DNA of 64,000 nucleotides, taken from contig NZ_BOPF01000043.1 of the NCBI RefSeq assembly GCF_016863615.1, positions 28,399-92,398 on the forward strand. Direction: 5' to 3'. The notes under the pieces were generated by a model. That model was not told the origin of the DNA. It saw only the letters and a list, made by a program, of their open reading frames with translations, and did not search any database. Positions 62,845-64,000 of this stretch are shown here, piece after piece (position 1 is the stretch's first letter; every line of letters starts with the position of its first letter). Made by a program: the position numbers and the translations under genes. The DNA comes from Virgisporangium aliadipatigenens. Lineage in GTDB: Bacteria; Actinomycetota; Actinomycetes; Mycobacteriales; Micromonosporaceae.

Positions 62845-64000
62845 ATGCGACACCTCGGCAGCCTGGTCGCGGCGCTGGTCATCACGCCGCTCGCGTGGGT
62901 GCTGCTTGCTCTCGGTCAACCTCGCGCGGGTGAGACGTTCTCCCGATGGGGCGAGGCGGAGACGATCCGTACCGGGCAACTGCTCCCGGCGCTCGGTTTC
63001 CTCATCGGGGCCGGCGTCCTGATCGGACTCGTGGCGTGCCTGCGCTGGTCGCCGCTCGGCCCGCTGGTCGCGGGGACGGTGCTGCTCGGCGTCTACGGCT
63101 ACCTTCTGGTCAGGCCCTTTCCCCTGCTCGACCGGCTGCCGGTGTGGCGGGTCGGCGATCTTCGCGTCGACTGTGCCGTTCCCCTGGAGAACGGGACCCT
63201 GGCGGCACTCGGCGCCGCACTCGTCGTCGCGACGGTGAGCGGGCAGCGCTGGCGGCGATGGCCGACGGCCACGCAGGTCCCGGAGGCCCCGGCGCCGGGC
63301 ACCGGGGCGGAGCTCTACCGGCCCGCCTCCCCGGCTCACCTCGACGCGTACCCGGGTGCGGCATCGCCCACGGTGGACGCGACCGGCCTGGCGCAGCCCG
63401 CCGGCGGCGGCGTCGGCACGGCGGTGGCCGAACAGTCCACCACGCGCACCGAGGAGCCGGTGACCGGCGCCGGTCTCTTCCTGACCCGCGGCGCCGCCGA
63501 ACGACTCCGCACCGCCGAGACCCAGCGCCCCGCCGAGCCCGCGCGTCCGGCCGAGCCCCTGCGCGCCACCGAGCCCGCCCGCTTCACCGAGTCCGCGCGG
63601 CTCACCGACAGCGTGCCCGAGCCGCGCGTTCCCGAGCAGGTCTCCCCGGGGTGGCCGGTGTGGGGCATGCCGGCCGGCGACACCCCGTCGACGGCCGAGG
63701 ACCTGCCCCGGCGCACGTCACCGGACCTGCCGCGACGCACCCCGACCCCGGCGGACGCGCCCGGCACGATCGCGGCCGCCGCGGCGGCGGTCCGGGAGAG
63801 CGACCCGGACGCCCCGATCTCCCCCGGTTCCTTCGGTGCCCCGGTCTCCGGTGCCCCGGTGTCGGGCTCCCCGATCTCCGGTGCCCCGATCTCCGGCTCT
63901 CCGGTCTCCGGTGCCCCGGCGCAGTCCGCTTCGGCGGCGCCCGCCTCGCCCCCGGCGCCGGCGGCACCCGCCGCTCCGGTCGGGCCACCGGCGGGCGACC
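62845..64000 (+). CDS. Membrane protein with low-complexity tail (3' end beyond window)
   Basis: An open frame of at least 385 residues that runs off the right edge. It opens MRHLGSLVAALVITPLAWVL (an N-terminal helix) and has three further helices to about 140, then a polar tail. The tail includes repeats A-E-P-A-R-P-type (about 215-240) and six near-identical 4-residue units (GAPVSG-type) near residues 331-358. I recognise no domain. It is divergent from the sigma factor gene over 130 bp. The codon pattern (high GC third positions) confirms that it is coding. Confidence 0.75.
   Translation, partial: MRHLGSLVAALVITPLAWVLLALGQPRAGETFSRWGEAETIRTGQLLPALGFLIGAGVLIGLVACLRWSPLGPLVAGTVLLGVYGYLLVRPFPLLDRLPVWRVGDLRVDCAVPLENGTLAALGAALVVATVSGQRWRRWPTATQVPEAPAPGTGAELYRPASPAHLDAYPGAASPTVDATGLAQPAGGGVGTAVAEQSTTRTEEPVTGAGLFLTRGAAERLRTAETQRPAEPARPAEPLRATEPARFTESARLTDSVPEPRVPEQVSPGWPVWGMPAGDTPSTAEDLPRRTSPDLPRRTPTPADAPGTIAAAAAAVRESDPDAPISPGSFGAPVSGAPVSGSPISGAPISGSPVSGAPAQSASAAPASPPAPAAPAAPVGPPAGD
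63835..63918 (+). repeat. 12-bp tandem repeat in the last gene
   Basis: A run of GGTGCCCCGGTCTCC-like units, 12 bp each, encodes [GA or SP][V/I]SG: G-A-P-V-S-G-A-P-V-S-G-S-P-I-S-G and so on, about six copies. Such short-period repeats are prone to slippage and can vary in copy number between strains. Confidence 0.8.

Overview
The window is very GC-rich DNA with frequent GTG and TTG starts and tightly packed operons. It looks like a chromosomal segment of a high-GC, F420-producing actinomycete. The gene content and order (secA, hpf, comF, lpqB-mtrB-mtrA, ahcY, manA/SIS/manB, DUF3499, metallopeptidase-fold protein, whiB, fbiA-fbiB, GDP-mannose pyrophosphorylase, TIGR03089) match a core region I remember from mycobacteria (around Rv3240c-Rv3268) and Streptomyces. 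The SpoIIM/DUF58/RDD cluster, SigE-type sigma factor, short palindromic intergenic repeats and lack of mycolate genes make a Micromonosporaceae-like host most likely. That family call is inference. No rRNA, tRNA, CRISPR, transposase or prophage was seen.

Layout. 1-9.5 kb: secA (its C-terminal part lies beyond the left edge), a double-GNAT protein, hpf, comF, and the mtrA-mtrB-lpqB envelope-stress two-component operon. 9.7-17 kb: an envelope module transcribed away from mtrA (membrane protein, DUF4129, DUF4350, MoxR ATPase, DUF58) with a divergent spoIIM/RDD pair. 17-23 kb: a complete dipeptide ABC operon (binding protein, two permeases, two ATPases). 23.3-26.6 kb: the efeUOB iron-uptake operon behind a near-consensus IdeR/DtxR iron box. 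26.6-33.3 kb: ahcY with a long structured leader, then the operon manB-Trm112-SIS-CDF-manA. 33.4-44.2 kb: a polyamine/GABA catabolism island (two aldehyde dehydrogenases, two class-III aminotransferases, APC permease, AsnC regulator, FAD amine oxidoreductase, saccharopine-dehydrogenase-like enzyme). 44.3-53.7 kb: DUF3499, metallopeptidase-fold protein, whiB, the F420 genes fbiC, fbiA and fbiB, and GDP-mannose pyrophosphorylase. 53.8-64 kb: a glycosyltransferase, a secreted amidase with calcium-type repeats, TIGR03089, a TetR regulator with acetoacetyl-CoA synthetase, a SigE-family sigma factor with a probable partner membrane protein, and a membrane protein that runs off the right edge.

How it fits together. 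The core genes cover protein export, envelope-stress sensing, ribosome hibernation, methyl-cycle recycling, mannose activation for glycoconjugates, sporulation/division control (WhiB) and F420 synthesis. Peptide import, iron import and amine catabolism sit as accessory modules between core genes.

The most interesting non-coding signals are: the structured leader of ahcY; a 159-bp nested palindrome upstream of fbiC; a ~118-bp insertion flanked by an 8-bp direct repeat that separates two permease genes; tandem palindromes over the amino-acid permease promoter; and a perfect 16-bp palindrome upstream of whiB. Among proteins, the standouts are a DUF4129 protein with an extreme Trp/Arg/Pro stretch beside the membrane, a short FbiB lacking the nitroreductase domain, and a metallopeptidase-fold protein whose HExxH motif is lost.
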